Below are positions 1-8,249 of a stretch of 64,000 bases of DNA, piece after piece. The notes under the pieces were generated by a model. That model was not told the DNA's origin. It did not search any database and saw only the letters and a list, made by a program, of their open reading frames with translations. Origin of the DNA: Planococcus citreus (GTDB lineage Bacteria; Bacillota; Bacilli; Bacillales_A; Planococcaceae); contig NZ_RCCP01000001.1 of assembly GCF_003664125.1 (NCBI RefSeq), positions 1,550,001-1,614,000 of the forward strand, written 5' to 3'. Made by a program: the position numbers and the translations under genes. The first letter of the stretch is position 1; the number at the start of each line of letters is the position of its first letter.

Positions 1-451
1 GATGCTGCTCAATATCCGCTTGCCGATCGCGGCAAATGGCGGGCTGGTCCACCTTGGCACGACGATGCTGTTCACCGCAGCCTTGTTGTTCGGGCCGAAA
101 AAAGGCGCCATCGCCGGAGCTGTCGGAATGGGGCTCTTCGATTTAGTATCAGGCTGGACGCTATGGGCGCCGATCACCATCATCGCCCGCGGCTTGCAAG
201 GTTACTTGGTCGGAAAAATCGCTTGGTCCGGCGGGCGCGGCGGCGAAAGCCTTGGCTTCAACATCCTGGCTGCCGCACTATCCATTCCGGTCATGGTCGC
301 CATCTACTATATCGGTGAAGCGATCATCTTCAGCAGCTGGATCATCCCGGCAGCCTCCATTCCAGGAAACCTCGTGCAAAACGCAGTCGGTTTGGCACTC
401 GCCATCCCCGTCGTAGCCGCGTTGAAGAAAACACCTTACTTCAGAAATTAA
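1..451 (+). CDS. ECF transporter S component, 5' end cut by window
   Basis: The visible 149 residues are almost entirely hydrophobic, with about five membrane segments and the conserved-looking stretch NIRLPIAANGGLVHLG followed by GPKKGAIAGAVGMGLFDL. This matches the integral-membrane substrate-binding (S) subunit of energy-coupling-factor importers for vitamins or related small molecules. S components usually have about 170-190 residues, so the first helix lies outside the window and the ATG at base 2 is probably internal. The substrate cannot be told. A hairpin terminator follows directly after the stop codon. Confidence 0.7.
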   Translation, partial: MLLNIRLPIAANGGLVHLGTTMLFTAALLFGPKKGAIAGAVGMGLFDLVSGWTLWAPITIIARGLQGYLVGKIAWSGGRGGESLGFNILAAALSIPVMVAIYYIGEAIIFSSWIIPAASIPGNLVQNAVGLALAIPVVAALKKTPYFRN

Positions 452-460
452 GCACCCACC

Positions 461-490
461 ACCCCCTCCGAAAAATCGGCAGGGGGTTTT
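461..490 (+). terminator. Rho-independent terminator after the ECF S gene
   Basis: ACCCCCT pairs with AGGGGGT around a CCG/CGG inner stem and is followed by TTTT, ten bases after the S-component stop codon. Confidence 0.75.
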
Positions 491-525
491 CTATCGGCTC
501 TTTTGGAACTGGCTCCCCAACTGAT

Positions 526-560
526 ACAAAAAAAACCGCTGAGAAATTCTCAGCGGTTTT
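526..560 (-). terminator. Terminator of mqo
   Basis: The stem AAAACCGCTGAG / CTCAGCGGTTTT has a short AAATT loop. On the minus strand it is followed by a run of eight T, just past the mqo stop codon. Confidence 0.85.
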
Positions 561-568
561 CTAAACGA

Positions 569-2098
569 TTAAATTTGCGGTGTCAAATCTTCCGGCGCAT
601 GGTCGGCCGGTTTCACTTCATTTAAATCCAGCGTTTCTGCTGTATATTTATGGACGTGTTTCAATAGCTCTTCGTTGTTCATCAAGGATTTGCCGTAAGA
701 CGGAATCATTTCCTTGATTTGCGGCTCCCATTTCGCCAAATCTTCAGGGAAGCAGCGTGCCAGTACATCAAGCATGACGTGGACCGCTGTTGATGCACCC
801 GGGGATGCGCCAAGCAGCGCAGAGATTGTGCCGTCTGCTGAGCTGACGACTTCCGTGCCGAATTGCAGTGTGCCTTTGCCGCCTGCATCGGTGTCTTTGA
901 TGACCTGGACGCGTTGTCCTGCGACAACGAGCTCCCAGTCATCGCTTTTCGCAGCCGGGATGAATTCACGCAATTCTTCCATACGCTGTTCTTTCGACTG
1001 GATAACTTGCTGAATCAGGTATTGCGTCAGCGACAAGTTTTTCGCTCCGCCTGACAGCATCGTCAATACGTTATTCGGCTTGACGGATGCCACCAAGTCC
1101 ATATAGGAGCCGGTTTTCAGGAACTTCGGCGTAAAGCCTGCGAATGGCCCGAACAACAAGGATTTCTTGTCGTCGATAAAGCGTGTGTCCAAGTGAGGAA
1201 CAGACATCGGCGGTGCGCCGACTTTCGCTTTGCCGTAGACTTTCGCGTGATGCTGTTCGATGACTTCCGGGTTTTTGCAGACCATGAACAGGCCGCTGAC
1301 CGGGAATCCGCCGATATGCTTCGATTCCGGAATGCCGGATTTTTGGAGCAAGTGGATACTTGCGCCGCCCCCGCCGATAAAGACGAACTTCGCTGTGTGT
1401 ACATCGAGTTTGCCGGTCTCCAGGTTTTTGACTTTCAGCAACCAACGGCCATCTTTCATTTGTTTCAAGTCCTGCACCATATGGCGGTAATGAACGTTTA
1501 CGTCTTCTTTTACGAGACGGTCGAACAGCATGCGCGTCAAAGCGCCGAAGTTGACGTCCGTGCCTGTATCGATTTTTGTCGCCGCAATCGGCTCGTTGTC
1601 TTGGCGGTTTGCCATGATCAACGGCATCCATTCTTTCAGCACTTCCGGGTCATCAGAAAATTCCATGCCTGTAAAGAGGGGGTTTTTAGCCATTGCCTCA
1701 AAACGCTTTTTCAGGAAACGGATATTGTCTTCGCCTTGCACCATGCTGATGTGCGGAAGCGGACGGATGAATTCTTCAGGGTTTTTCAACAATCCCGTTT
1801 TCACAAGGTGGGACCAAAACTGGGCCGATACCTGGAATTGTTCGTTGACGTCGATGGCTTTGCTGATATCCATCGTGCCGTCCGGCTTTTCTTTCGTATA
1901 GTTCAACTCACAAAGGGCTGCGTGGCCTGTACCAGCATTGTTCCATTCGTTCGAACTTTCTTCGCCGGCACTCGACAATTTCTCGAACACATTGATTTTC
2001 ATGTCTGGAGACAATTCTTTCAAAAGAATCCCCAAAGTCGCACTCATAATACCGGCACCGATTAAGATTACATCTGTATCAGTTTCTCTATTGCTCAT
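569..2098 (-). CDS. mqo: Malate:quinone oxidoreductase
   Basis: Mqo is a membrane-associated FAD enzyme that oxidises malate to oxaloacetate and passes electrons to menaquinone, bypassing NAD-linked malate dehydrogenase. The 509-residue length is normal for the family. The N-terminus has the FAD-binding fingerprint [15 protein letters not shown] (residues 9-23), followed by [29 protein letters not shown], typical of Mqo. AAGGAAG lies upstream of the ATG. It is a single gene with its own terminator. A small GC-rich inverted repeat (2128-2149) sits in the presumed leader. With the malate transporters near 49-51 kb it suggests that malate is a significant carbon source. Confidence 0.95.
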   Translation of the reverse strand: MSNRETDTDVILIGAGIMSATLGILLKELSPDMKINVFEKLSSAGEESSNEWNNAGTGHAALCELNYTKEKPDGTMDISKAIDVNEQFQVSAQFWSHLVKTGLLKNPEEFIRPLPHISMVQGEDNIRFLKKRFEAMAKNPLFTGMEFSDDPEVLKEWMPLIMANRQDNEPIAATKIDTGTDVNFGALTRMLFDRLVKEDVNVHYRHMVQDLKQMKDGRWLLKVKNLETGKLDVHTAKFVFIGGGGASIHLLQKSGIPESKHIGGFPVSGLFMVCKNPEVIEQHHAKVYGKAKVGAPPMSVPHLDTRFIDDKKSLLFGPFAGFTPKFLKTGSYMDLVASVKPNNVLTMLSGGAKNLSLTQYLIQQVIQSKEQRMEELREFIPAAKSDDWELVVAGQRVQVIKDTDAGGKGTLQFGTEVVSSADGTISALLGASPGASTAVHVMLDVLARCFPEDLAKWEPQIKEMIPSYGKSLMNNEELLKHVHKYTAETLDLNEVKPADHAPEDLTPQI

Positions 2099-2355
2099 GT
2101 ATACCTTCCTTTTCTACGCGAGTATTAGCGGCTTTTCAAGTCCGCCGCTTCCGTGTTAAATCCACCATCTATTGTATGCCTGTTTGACACAAAATTTCTA
2201 CTACTAACAGATAATTATAAACCATTTTGCGTAAGGATTAAAGAAAATACGCCTTTTGCGCCAAGCCTTAAGATGAAAAAGCGGAATCCTGCCTCGAAAG
2301 CGTGGAATCAGGCTCTGAACGAGCAGCTTATTTTATTTCACAATGTGCGCCTATA

Positions 2356-2385
2356 CAAAAAGAGACCGTCATTTTGACAGTCTCT
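2356..2385 (-). terminator. Terminator of the 2.4-kb small membrane gene
   Basis: AGAGACCGTCA pairs with TGACAGTCTCT around a TTT loop, with AAAA on the plus-strand left side giving a T run on the minus strand. The rest of the 312-base gap 2099-2410 holds the presumed mqo promoter region; no clear -35/-10 pair or other feature was seen. Confidence 0.75.
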
Positions 2386-2410
2386 GCAAAGTTTTCAGGA
2401 CAATTGAGTT

Positions 2411-2686
2411 TCACCAACTTGGCTTGGAAGCAAATTTCTTATAGAGGACAAGAAGGCACCAGAACAGCAAAGCCGTGGCGAAAAAACTGGCCACGTACTC
2501 GATCGGAGACGGGGAAACGGCATAACCGAATGATACTTCCGATTGTAGCACGTGCTCATTCGCCCATAACGCTTCGATATTCGGCTGGTACAGCATCGTT
2601 TTCGCATATCCGACCGTAAATGTAATAACCCAATACAAAAGATGGGCCATTATGGCCCCGGCTGCCGCCTGGCATATCAGCTTCAT
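2411..2686 (-). CDS. Small two-helix membrane protein, unknown
   Basis: This is a 91-residue protein with two hydrophobic segments, near residues 3-28 (AAAGAIMAHLLYWVITFTVGY) and 58-78 (ASFFATALLFWCLLVLY), joined by a polar stretch. The chosen start MKLICQ has AGGGGTGAG at proper distance; an in-frame ATG 21 bases further up lacks one. It has its own terminator. I do not recognise the family. Confidence 0.6.
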   Translation of the reverse strand: MKLICQAAAGAIMAHLLYWVITFTVGYAKTMLYQPNIEALWANEHVLQSEVSFGYAVSPSPIEYVASFFATALLFWCLLVLYKKFASKPSW

Positions 2687-2768
2687 CCCGCTCACCCCTT
2701 TTTCCATATTTTAGCATAAAAATGAAAAAACGCCTATATAGAATTCCAACTGTTCCCAATTTTTTAAT

Positions 2769-3332
2769 TTATTTTCGGTTTGCGCTGTGGAATGGGCAGC
2801 TTATTATATGATCGTCGACCATTCCTACTGCCTGAAGAAACGAATAGCTCGTGACCGGGCCGACAAATTTAAAGCCACGTTTTTTCAAATCCTTGCTGAG
2901 CTTTACCGATAATTCCGATTGGGCGGGAATCTGCCCGTCTGATTGCCATTCATTGATCACCGCTTTGCCGTCTGTGAAACTCCATAGATACTCGGCGAAA
3001 CTAGTGAATTCCGATTGAATCTCCTTCACCGCCTGTGCATTCGTGCGGACGGATTGGAGCTTGGCACCGTGTTTGATCACGCCGTATTGCTCCTTGATCT
3101 CAGCAAGTGCTTCATCCGTCAATGCGGCGCAATAGTCTATATCGAAGTTGTGAAAAGCGTCTTTGTAGCTATCGCGTTTTGACAGCACGATCTGCCAGGA
3201 CAAGCCTGCTTGGGCGCCTTCCAAGCTCAGCATTTCAAATAAATAGCGTTCATCGCGGCTCGGCCGGCACCATTCCTCGTCGTGATAGGCCTGCATCCGT
3301 TCGTCACCTTTCGGCCATTCGCATTGCGCCAT
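2769..3332 (-). CDS. tag: DNA-3-methyladenine glycosylase I
   Basis: Tag removes 3-methyladenine from alkylated DNA in base-excision repair. The 187-residue length is that of E. coli Tag. Cys4, His17, His175 and Cys179 lie at the positions of the Zn-binding residues known in E. coli Tag. The N-terminal CEWPKGDERMQAYHDEEW and the helix around FEMLSLEGAQAGLSW are characteristic. It is monocistronic. Confidence 0.93.
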   Translation of the reverse strand: MAQCEWPKGDERMQAYHDEEWCRPSRDERYLFEMLSLEGAQAGLSWQIVLSKRDSYKDAFHNFDIDYCAALTDEALAEIKEQYGVIKHGAKLQSVRTNAQAVKEIQSEFTSFAEYLWSFTDGKAVINEWQSDGQIPAQSELSVKLSKDLKKRGFKFVGPVTSYSFLQAVGMVDDHIISCPFHSANRK

Positions 3333-3361
3333 TGGAGCACCTCTTCCTGTTTTTTTATGAT

Positions 3362-3395
3362 GAAAAAAAGAAGCGGCAATCCTTCCCGCTTCTTT
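3362..3395 (-). terminator. Terminator at the end of the 3.4-kb small gene
   Basis: AAAGAAGCGG pairs with CCGCTTCTTT and the minus strand continues with seven T. The right arm overlaps the stop codon of the gene at 3394-3594. Confidence 0.75.
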
Positions 3396-3594
3396 ACCGA
3401 TTATCGTCTTCCGGCGTTTCCCGTTCCTCTACTTTGACACTTTTTACAGGTGTTTGTTGATTCGGCACATCGTCCACTTTATTGGACTTGCTCTTTTTCA
3501 GCATCACAAGGATACTGCCGACCAAAAGCCCGGTAATGAGCAGAAAAAGGCCAAAGATGATGAGCGCCACTGTTATTCCACCAGGCATTTCCAT
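3394..3594 (-). CDS. Small single-pass membrane protein, unknown
   Basis: This 66-residue protein has one membrane helix (residues 8-33, ALIIFGLFLLITGLLVGSIL) followed by a charged tail rich in K, D, E and R. AAGGGGGA stands eight bases before the ATG. It lies 39 bases downstream of another single-helix small protein of similar layout, so the two are probably cotranscribed. No family recognised. Confidence 0.6.
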   Translation of the reverse strand: MEMPGGITVALIIFGLFLLITGLLVGSILVMLKKSKSNKVDDVPNQQTPVKSVKVEERETPEDDNR

Positions 3595-3633
3595 TTCTGT
3601 TTCCCCCTTTCGCTATTGTTCCTTAAGCTCTTT

Positions 3634-3840
3634 TCATTGTTTATTCTCCAGCGTTTCCACACGCATTTCCAGTGCTTTGATGCGGTTTTGCAAATCCGGT
3701 TCATCCGCCGGCAGCTTTTTGTTCTTGTTGGCCGCTGCCTTTACAGCAGCTACTACTAGCACAATCGCCAAAATGAAAAAGCCGAGGAGGAAGAACGTTG
3801 CAATGATATCGCCTATATTGAACATCATCATATTATCCAC
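3634..3840 (-). CDS. Small membrane protein with coiled-coil tail, unknown
   Basis: A 68-residue protein beginning at GTG, with AAGGGGA eight bases upstream. Residues 8-35 form a membrane helix (FFLLGFFILAIVLVVAAVKAA). Residues 48-68 (LQNRIKALEMRVETLENKQ) have heptad spacing of a short coiled coil, suggesting a membrane-anchored oligomer. It is first in a probable two-gene unit with 3394-3594. Confidence 0.6.
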   Translation of the reverse strand: MDNMMMFNIGDIIATFFLLGFFILAIVLVVAAVKAAANKNKKLPADEPDLQNRIKALEMRVETLENKQ

Positions 3841-3971
3841 AATTCATATCCCCTTCCAATCTTGGTATAAACTTCTACAAACCTCATGGAAAACCCTTTA
3901 TCGCCGCATACAGTCAATATTGAGGGTTTCTTTCATAAATCCGCTTGAAATTAATACTCATTCAACTCAAC

Positions 3972-4011
3972 AAAAAGCCGAAACCCTCACGACGAAGGGC
4001 TTTGGCTTTTT
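3972..4011 (-). terminator. Hairpin terminator downstream of the 4.0-4.5 kb pair
   Basis: AAAAAGCC-AAA-CCCT pairs with AGGG-TTT-GGCTTTTT. It has T or A runs on both sides so could work in both directions; on the minus strand it closes the 4030-4532 gene pair. Confidence 0.6.
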
Positions 4012-4029
4012 GGTGCTCAAGCGACTCAT

Positions 4030-4245
4030 TTATCGCATCATTTCATTAACAAAATACAACTGATAAACAGCCGGCAGCAATAACGCGACGGCTAAACAAA
4101 TCACGGCCGCGATTTTCGCTTGTTTGCTCACGCGCCCATCTTCCGATTTCAATTGCTCGAAAAACGTTAACGTAAAGTAAAAGCTGGCTACAAATAAAAG
4201 GGCTGAAACGATGCCCACCCAACTGCCCATTCCGAACATCCCCAT
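4030..4245 (-). CDS. Small two-helix membrane protein, unknown
   Basis: The protein is about 71 residues from the chosen start (MGMFGMGSWVGIVSALLF), which has GGGGTG six bases upstream. A longer start at 4272 lacks a ribosome site. Two hydrophobic helices flank a charged loop (EQLKSEDGRVSKQAK). It is the second gene after a DUF3953-like gene, 44 bases apart. Function unknown. Confidence 0.5.
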   Translation of the reverse strand: MGMFGMGSWVGIVSALLFVASFYFTLTFFEQLKSEDGRVSKQAKIAAVICLAVALLLPAVYQLYFVNEMMR

Positions 4246-4289
4246 ATTCGACACCCCGCTCCCCCATTTCATATCTGATTAGGCCTTCG

Positions 4290-4532
4290 TTAAGTAGTCG
4301 TCAAGAACAAGTTTTGCCATGAGACAGTCAATAAAAACAGCGAAATGACCACGAAAGCATAACCCCAGAATTCTTTTTGGTTTTTCTCGATCCGTTCGAA
4401 TCCTGCAACGAGCATGAACAATCCCGCGAGCAGCATGACGAGCGGCGTCAAAACCAATTTTTCGGTAAATAATGTATAGCTTCCTATTCCGATAACACTT
4501 AATTGAAGGATAATCCGAATTATTTTCAGCAT
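4290..4532 (-). CDS. DUF3953-like membrane protein
   Basis: An 80-residue protein with three hydrophobic stretches (residues 3-22, 28-46, 58-76). MLKIIRIILQLSVIGIGSY and LVMLLAGLFMLVAGFE resemble the small DUF3953 family of Bacillales, assigned from memory. GGGGAA precedes the ATG. It is probably cotranscribed with 4030-4245. No function is known to me. Confidence 0.55.
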   Translation of the reverse strand: MLKIIRIILQLSVIGIGSYTLFTEKLVLTPLVMLLAGLFMLVAGFERIEKNQKEFWGYAFVVISLFLLTVSWQNLFLTTT

Positions 4533-4711
4533 CGCTATTCCCCATTCTTACGCAACTGCTCCAATGCGTATTGGCGCATCCGGGCAGTCTATAAATTCCC
4601 ATTTTTTTCATCCTATCATTTTTAAGGAATCAAAGGAATATGAAGATGGAAATTTGAGGAAATAGATAGTCGTTTTCATAAAAAAGAACGCGGCTCCTGC
4701 TTTAGCCCGCC

Positions 4712-5056
4712 TTATTTCATATGATTTCGGATATGGCGGGGAATCATGATCGCTTCGACCGATAAATCGACGGCTTCAAAATCAGGATCGATGCATTCTT
4801 GCCAGTATGCCATGTGTTTTTCGTCGATCCAATGCGTTGAGGTTTCCACCGCCTGCCCGCCTTCCCCCTGCACCGAATACCAATACAAATACTCAGCCCC
4901 GTCCAGCGTTTCCCGGAAAATCGTCTCGACGTACATCTTCTCCCCTTCTAAGGTAACGAGAACTTCTTCCATGTGATTGTTCAAGAACTTCAGCCATTCG
5001 TCCACTACTTCTGACTTTCCTTTTTTCACGCGAAACCGTGTCAACTCAACATCCAT
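4712..5056 (-). CDS. DUF6176-like protein
   Basis: A soluble 114-residue protein, MDVELTRFRVKKGKSEVVDEW..., resembling the small conserved Firmicute family DUF6176, an antibiotic-monooxygenase-like single-domain fold by appearance. The ATG at 5056 was chosen because AAGGAAGTG lies eight bases upstream; the GTG at 5065 is too close to it. A weak hairpin with poly-T (4678-4712) follows. Function unknown. Confidence 0.6.
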   Translation of the reverse strand: MDVELTRFRVKKGKSEVVDEWLKFLNNHMEEVLVTLEGEKMYVETIFRETLDGAEYLYWYSVQGEGGQAVETSTHWIDEKHMAYWQECIDPDFEAVDLSVEAIMIPRHIRNHMK

Positions 5057-5141
5057 TCGAATCACTTCCTTTAAAAATTTTCAACATTTCACAATCTGGC
5101 AGAAAACAACAAGCTTGGCGAAATTCTCTTCCGTAAGTTTA

Positions 5142-5170
5142 TTGACAATACACGAGCAGAGAAGTAGGAT
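5142..5170 (+). promoter_or_regulatory. SigA-type promoter of the iron-binding lipoprotein gene
   Basis: TTGACA (5142-5147), 17-base spacer, TAGGAT (5165-5170). The Fur box begins 18 bases downstream, overlapping the initially transcribed region. Confidence 0.6.
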
Positions 5171-5187
5171 TAAACTAGAATCTAATT

Positions 5188-5206
5188 GAAAATGATTATC
5201 ATTATT
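5188..5206 (+). promoter_or_regulatory. Fur box
   Basis: GAAAATGATTATCATTATT matches the 19-bp Fur consensus GATAATGATAATCATTATC at 16 positions. It lies between a consensus promoter and an iron-siderophore-type binding protein, so iron-repressed expression is expected. Confidence 0.8.
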
Positions 5207-5240
5207 GATTGATCGTTCTCGACCAAAGGAGAAGAAGAAC

Positions 5241-6173
5241 TTGAAAAAATCAGGATTATTGTTCGTGCTTTTACTGTTATTGGCCGTACTCGCAGCTTGC
5301 GGCTCTGCCGAATCGTCTGAAGAGACGGGCGCTGCTGAACCGGAACAGGACGCAGTAGCGGAAACATTTACATACGAATCGGAAACGGGCGCCGTTGAAG
5401 TGCCGACAGACCCTCAGCGCATCATCGCCTTGACGAACGGGCCGAATGTCTTGGCGCTCGAAGGCAATATCGTCGGTATCGACGAATGGACCAATGCCAA
5501 CCCGCTTTTTGAAGACAGGCTGTCCGATGTGGAAATCGTCACGGAAGACAACCTGGAGAAAATCATCGAATTGGACCCGGACCTTATCATCGCAGGCACA
5601 CATATGAAAAATCTCGACAAGATGAGCGAAATCGCACCGACCGTTGCCTTTACATGGGGCAAGCTCGATTATTTGGAACAGCAAGTGGAAATCGGCAAAT
5701 TGCTCAATAAAGAACAGGAAGCGACAGATTGGGTCACTGATTTCCAAAGCCGCGCACAAGCTGCCGGTGAAGAAATCCGCGCCAAAATCGGTGAAGACGC
5801 CACTGTTTCGGTCATCGAAAGCGGCAATAAGGAATTCTATGTATTCGGTGATAATTACGCACGCGGCACTGAAATCCTCTATCAGGAAATGGGCTTGAAC
5901 ATGCCTGAAAAAGTCGAGGAACTGGCTCTTGAAGCGGGCGTCCACACGTTCTCGCTTGAAGTATTGCCTGACTTTGCAGGGGATTACGTCGTCCTCAGCA
6001 AAAACCCGGATGTCGACAACTCATTCATGGAAACCGATGTCTGGAACAATATCCCTGCTGTAAGCGAAGAGCGCGTCATTGAAATCAATACGAAAGCTTC
6101 AACGTACAGCGACCCGATCACACTTGACCATTTGCTTGGCATCTTTGAAGAAGGATTCCTTGCCGAGAATTAA
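5241..6173 (+). CDS. Iron-siderophore ABC transporter substrate-binding lipoprotein
   Basis: This is a surface lipoprotein of the FecB/FhuD-type periplasmic-binding fold that captures ferric siderophore or ferric citrate for an ABC importer. The TTG start is set by AAAGGAG ten bases upstream, giving 310 residues with a signal peptide and lipobox LAAC (Cys20). The body has PTDPQRIIALTNGPNVLALEGNIVGI and DLIIAGTHMKNLDKMSEIAPTVAF, typical of this family. No permease or ATPase gene is adjacent, so it must share a transporter encoded elsewhere, as solitary iron-binding proteins of Bacillus do. The Fur box supports an iron role. Confidence 0.88.
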   Translation: MKKSGLLFVLLLLLAVLAACGSAESSEETGAAEPEQDAVAETFTYESETGAVEVPTDPQRIIALTNGPNVLALEGNIVGIDEWTNANPLFEDRLSDVEIVTEDNLEKIIELDPDLIIAGTHMKNLDKMSEIAPTVAFTWGKLDYLEQQVEIGKLLNKEQEATDWVTDFQSRAQAAGEEIRAKIGEDATVSVIESGNKEFYVFGDNYARGTEILYQEMGLNMPEKVEELALEAGVHTFSLEVLPDFAGDYVVLSKNPDVDNSFMETDVWNNIPAVSEERVIEINTKASTYSDPITLDHLLGIFEEGFLAEN

Positions 6174-6179
6174 GCCATT

Positions 6180-6240
6180 TGAAAGCCCCCGTCCGAACGG
6201 CCTTCCACACCCCCCGGAAGCCGTTCGGACGGGGGCTTTC
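6180..6240. terminator. Very strong bidirectional terminator
   Basis: AAAGCCCCCGTCCGAACGGC pairs over 20 bases with the right arm ending GGGGGCTTT. It separates the convergent iron-binding gene and the CxxC protein gene. Confidence 0.9.
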
Positions 6241-6241
6241 G

Positions 6242-6412
6242 TTATTTTTTGCTTTTCGAGCACGCATCGCACGTAAACTTGGCCTCCAGTTTTAAGTACG
6301 CTTTGACCTCCGCGAACCCTTTGCGCTTCGGATAGCGCATCTGGAGCTCCACTAATTCACCGCCTTCGATTTTCCTGCCGCACACTTGGCATTTCGGTGG
6401 TTCATCGAACAT
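6242..6412 (-). CDS. Small two-CxxC (zinc-ribbon-like) protein
   Basis: A 56-residue protein with CQVC near the N-terminus and CDAC near the C-terminus, an arrangement that usually binds one zinc ion. The start MFDEPPKC is six bases after GGAGGG; two earlier in-frame starts are too close to it. I recall such short Bacillales proteins carrying the misleading database name 'Fe3+ hydroxamate transporter substrate-binding protein', but nothing in the sequence supports that. It lies 22 bases after a lipoprotein gene, probably one transcript. Confidence 0.6.
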   Translation of the reverse strand: MFDEPPKCQVCGRKIEGGELVELQMRYPKRKGFAEVKAYLKLEAKFTCDACSKSKK

Positions 6413-6434
6413 CGTCATCCCTCCCACTCGATCG

Positions 6435-6989
6435 TTATTGTTTCAAGCGTTCCGATAAGCCTTGGTCGTCCGTGTAAGTGAACTTGCCGATCTTGCCTTC
6501 TTGGACGGTTGAAAACAACACGACGCCTCCCACTTCAGCGCGCTGCTCTTTTCCGCCTTTTTTCTGAAACGCCACTTCTGCCGTGAACAGGTAGCGATTC
6601 GCCACCGTATCGCTCAACTCGATGTCCACGTCTTCCAAGCGCAGCTCATAACCATAAATATCAGCCAATCCCGGAAAATAGGTGCCGAATACCCGCATAA
6701 ATTGATCCAATTCACTGTCGGTGAAATAGGCTCCGTATTTCTCATCCACTTGCTGCTCAAATGCCTCGTTCACTTCGACGCCGTCCACGATTTGTTTGTT
6801 GGCAGGATTCCACATCGCCTCCAAAAACTCCTCGTCCGGCCCGTTGAATTGCAGCTCCAAGACCCGCTCAATCGTCTCCATTTTCGGGTCGTCCGCTTTC
6901 GCCGCCACACACCCGCCTATGGTTAACACTGCCGCGAGCGCAGTCAATACCGCCAGCGCCATCTTCAATTTACTTGCTCCTTTCTGCAT
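6435..6989 (-). CDS. Lipoprotein, unknown
   Basis: A 184-residue protein with a signal peptide and lipobox TIGGC (Cys27). The mature part is mixed charged sequence with aromatic-rich segments (EKYGAYFTDSELDQFMRVFGTYFPGL), suggesting a small globular extracellular domain. AAAGGAG lies nine bases before the ATG. It heads a probable two-gene unit with the CxxC protein. No family recognised. Confidence 0.6.
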   Translation of the reverse strand: MQKGASKLKMALAVLTALAAVLTIGGCVAAKADDPKMETIERVLELQFNGPDEEFLEAMWNPANKQIVDGVEVNEAFEQQVDEKYGAYFTDSELDQFMRVFGTYFPGLADIYGYELRLEDVDIELSDTVANRYLFTAEVAFQKKGGKEQRAEVGGVVLFSTVQEGKIGKFTYTDDQGLSERLKQ

Positions 6990-7085
6990 CCCGACCAGCT
7001 CCTTTGTTTATAATACGAAATAATTAAGCTTAAGTTTCAATTTTCTGGAATTTGAAGAAACTCATTTATAAATCATATATTTTCA

Positions 7086-7140
7086 CAAAAAAACGCCTTT
7101 CCACTCGTTCCCCCTAAGGTTCACAAGCAAAAAGGCGTTT
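7086..7140 (-). terminator. Terminator of the peptide-binding/aminopeptidase operon
   Basis: AAACGCCTTT (7091-7100) pairs with AAAGGCGTTT (7131-7140) across a 30-base loop; the minus strand continues with seven T. Confidence 0.6.
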
Positions 7141-7151
7141 CTGGAATGCTG

Positions 7152-8231
7152 TTAGGTATCCAAGAAACTTTTCCCGCTCAGTTCATTCGACGATAAAATA
7201 AAGTGTTTCACCAAATCCATTGTATGCTCCAAATCTTTCAGGTCTACGATTTCAATCGGTGTATGCGTATAACGGGAAGGAATCGAGACAACTCCGGAAG
7301 AGACACCTTTATGTGTCATATGGATTGCCCCCGCATCTGTGCCGATGCCCATAAAGATTTCCTGTTGATACGGGATCGCTTGCTCTGTGGCTACTTTCTC
7401 CAACAGCCCCGTCACCAAAGGATGCGCAATCAAGGATTTATCCGTGATCTTGATGCACGGTCCAGCGCCCAGTATTCGGGTCCCGGTCATGAGCACATCA
7501 TTGGTGTCACTCGTCGGCGTCGTATCGATCGCCAAAGCGAAATCCGGCTGCAGGTTTGCGCTCAAGACGGAAGCGCCGCGAAGCCCGACTTCTTCCTGTA
7601 CAGTGAAGGCGAAATGGATATCGCCATGCGCCAGATCGGCTGCTTGCTGGAATTCATTGATCAACTCCAGCAAGACGGCACAGCCCGCCCGGTCATCCAG
7701 GGCTTTCCCGACGACGCGGTTTTGCTTGGCATCGCCAATCAGCTTCAATTCGCTGCCGTAACTCACCGGTTGGCCGACTCTGACGCCCATTTGTGCCACT
7801 TCTTCAGGCGAAGCCGCCCCAATATCGATATACAGCTCCCTGTGCGAAGCGATGCGCTTCGGGTCGTCCCATTTCACGTAATGGACAGCGAGCGTGCCGA
7901 TCACGCCTTGAATATAGCCGTCATCGCCTTTGATCGTCACTGGCTGGGCCAGCAATGTGCGGTTGTCGAAGCCGCCGAGCTGTTCGAAGCGCAATGTGCC
8001 ATTCGCTTCGATTTTTTTGACGATAAAGCCGATTTCATCTGAATGCGCGGCGAGCAAGATCGATGGCAAAGAAGCATCCGTTGCCGGAATCGTCGCGATA
8101 ATATTGCCGAGCGGGTCCACTTCGCAAGATGCCACTTTCCCTTCTATTTCGCCTTTGATATAACGTTGGACGTCCTGCTCGAAGCCGCTTGGCCCCACCA
8201 ATCCACATAATTCCTTCAATACTTTATACAA
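7152..8231 (-). CDS. M42 family metallo-aminopeptidase
   Basis: A cytoplasmic di-metal peptidase of the M42 family (glutamyl aminopeptidase/'endoglucanase M' type) that trims peptides from the N-terminus. It has 359 residues. Metal and catalytic residues are visible: AAHSDE (His63, Asp65), LDDRAG (Asp179/180), QEEVG (Glu213/214), AIDTT (Asp235) and SRYTHTP (His323). Translation starts at TTG. It begins 18 bases after the stop of a peptide-binding lipoprotein gene, implying one operon for peptide capture and intracellular hydrolysis. Confidence 0.9.
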   Translation of the reverse strand: MYKVLKELCGLVGPSGFEQDVQRYIKGEIEGKVASCEVDPLGNIIATIPATDASLPSILLAAHSDEIGFIVKKIEANGTLRFEQLGGFDNRTLLAQPVTIKGDDGYIQGVIGTLAVHYVKWDDPKRIASHRELYIDIGAASPEEVAQMGVRVGQPVSYGSELKLIGDAKQNRVVGKALDDRAGCAVLLELINEFQQAADLAHGDIHFAFTVQEEVGLRGASVLSANLQPDFALAIDTTPTSDTNDVLMTGTRILGAGPCIKITDKSLIAHPLVTGLLEKVATEQAIPYQQEIFMGIGTDAGAIHMTHKGVSSGVVSIPSRYTHTPIEIVDLKDLEHTMDLVKHFILSSNELSGKSFLDT

Positions 8232-8249
8232 AACGGCTCAACTCCAGGC

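Noticed and set aside
1193-2065. Long open frame on the plus strand inside mqo
   Set aside because: It is antisense to a clear Mqo protein, has no ribosome site, and its product (rich in R, H, F) has no family resemblance.
4680-4712. Hairpin with T run after the DUF6176 gene
   Set aside because: The stem is short with mismatches, so not listed as a separate terminator.
7203-8042. Open frame opposite the M42 peptidase
   Set aside because: Shadow of a coding sequence with clear catalytic motifs; arises from codon bias on the other strand.
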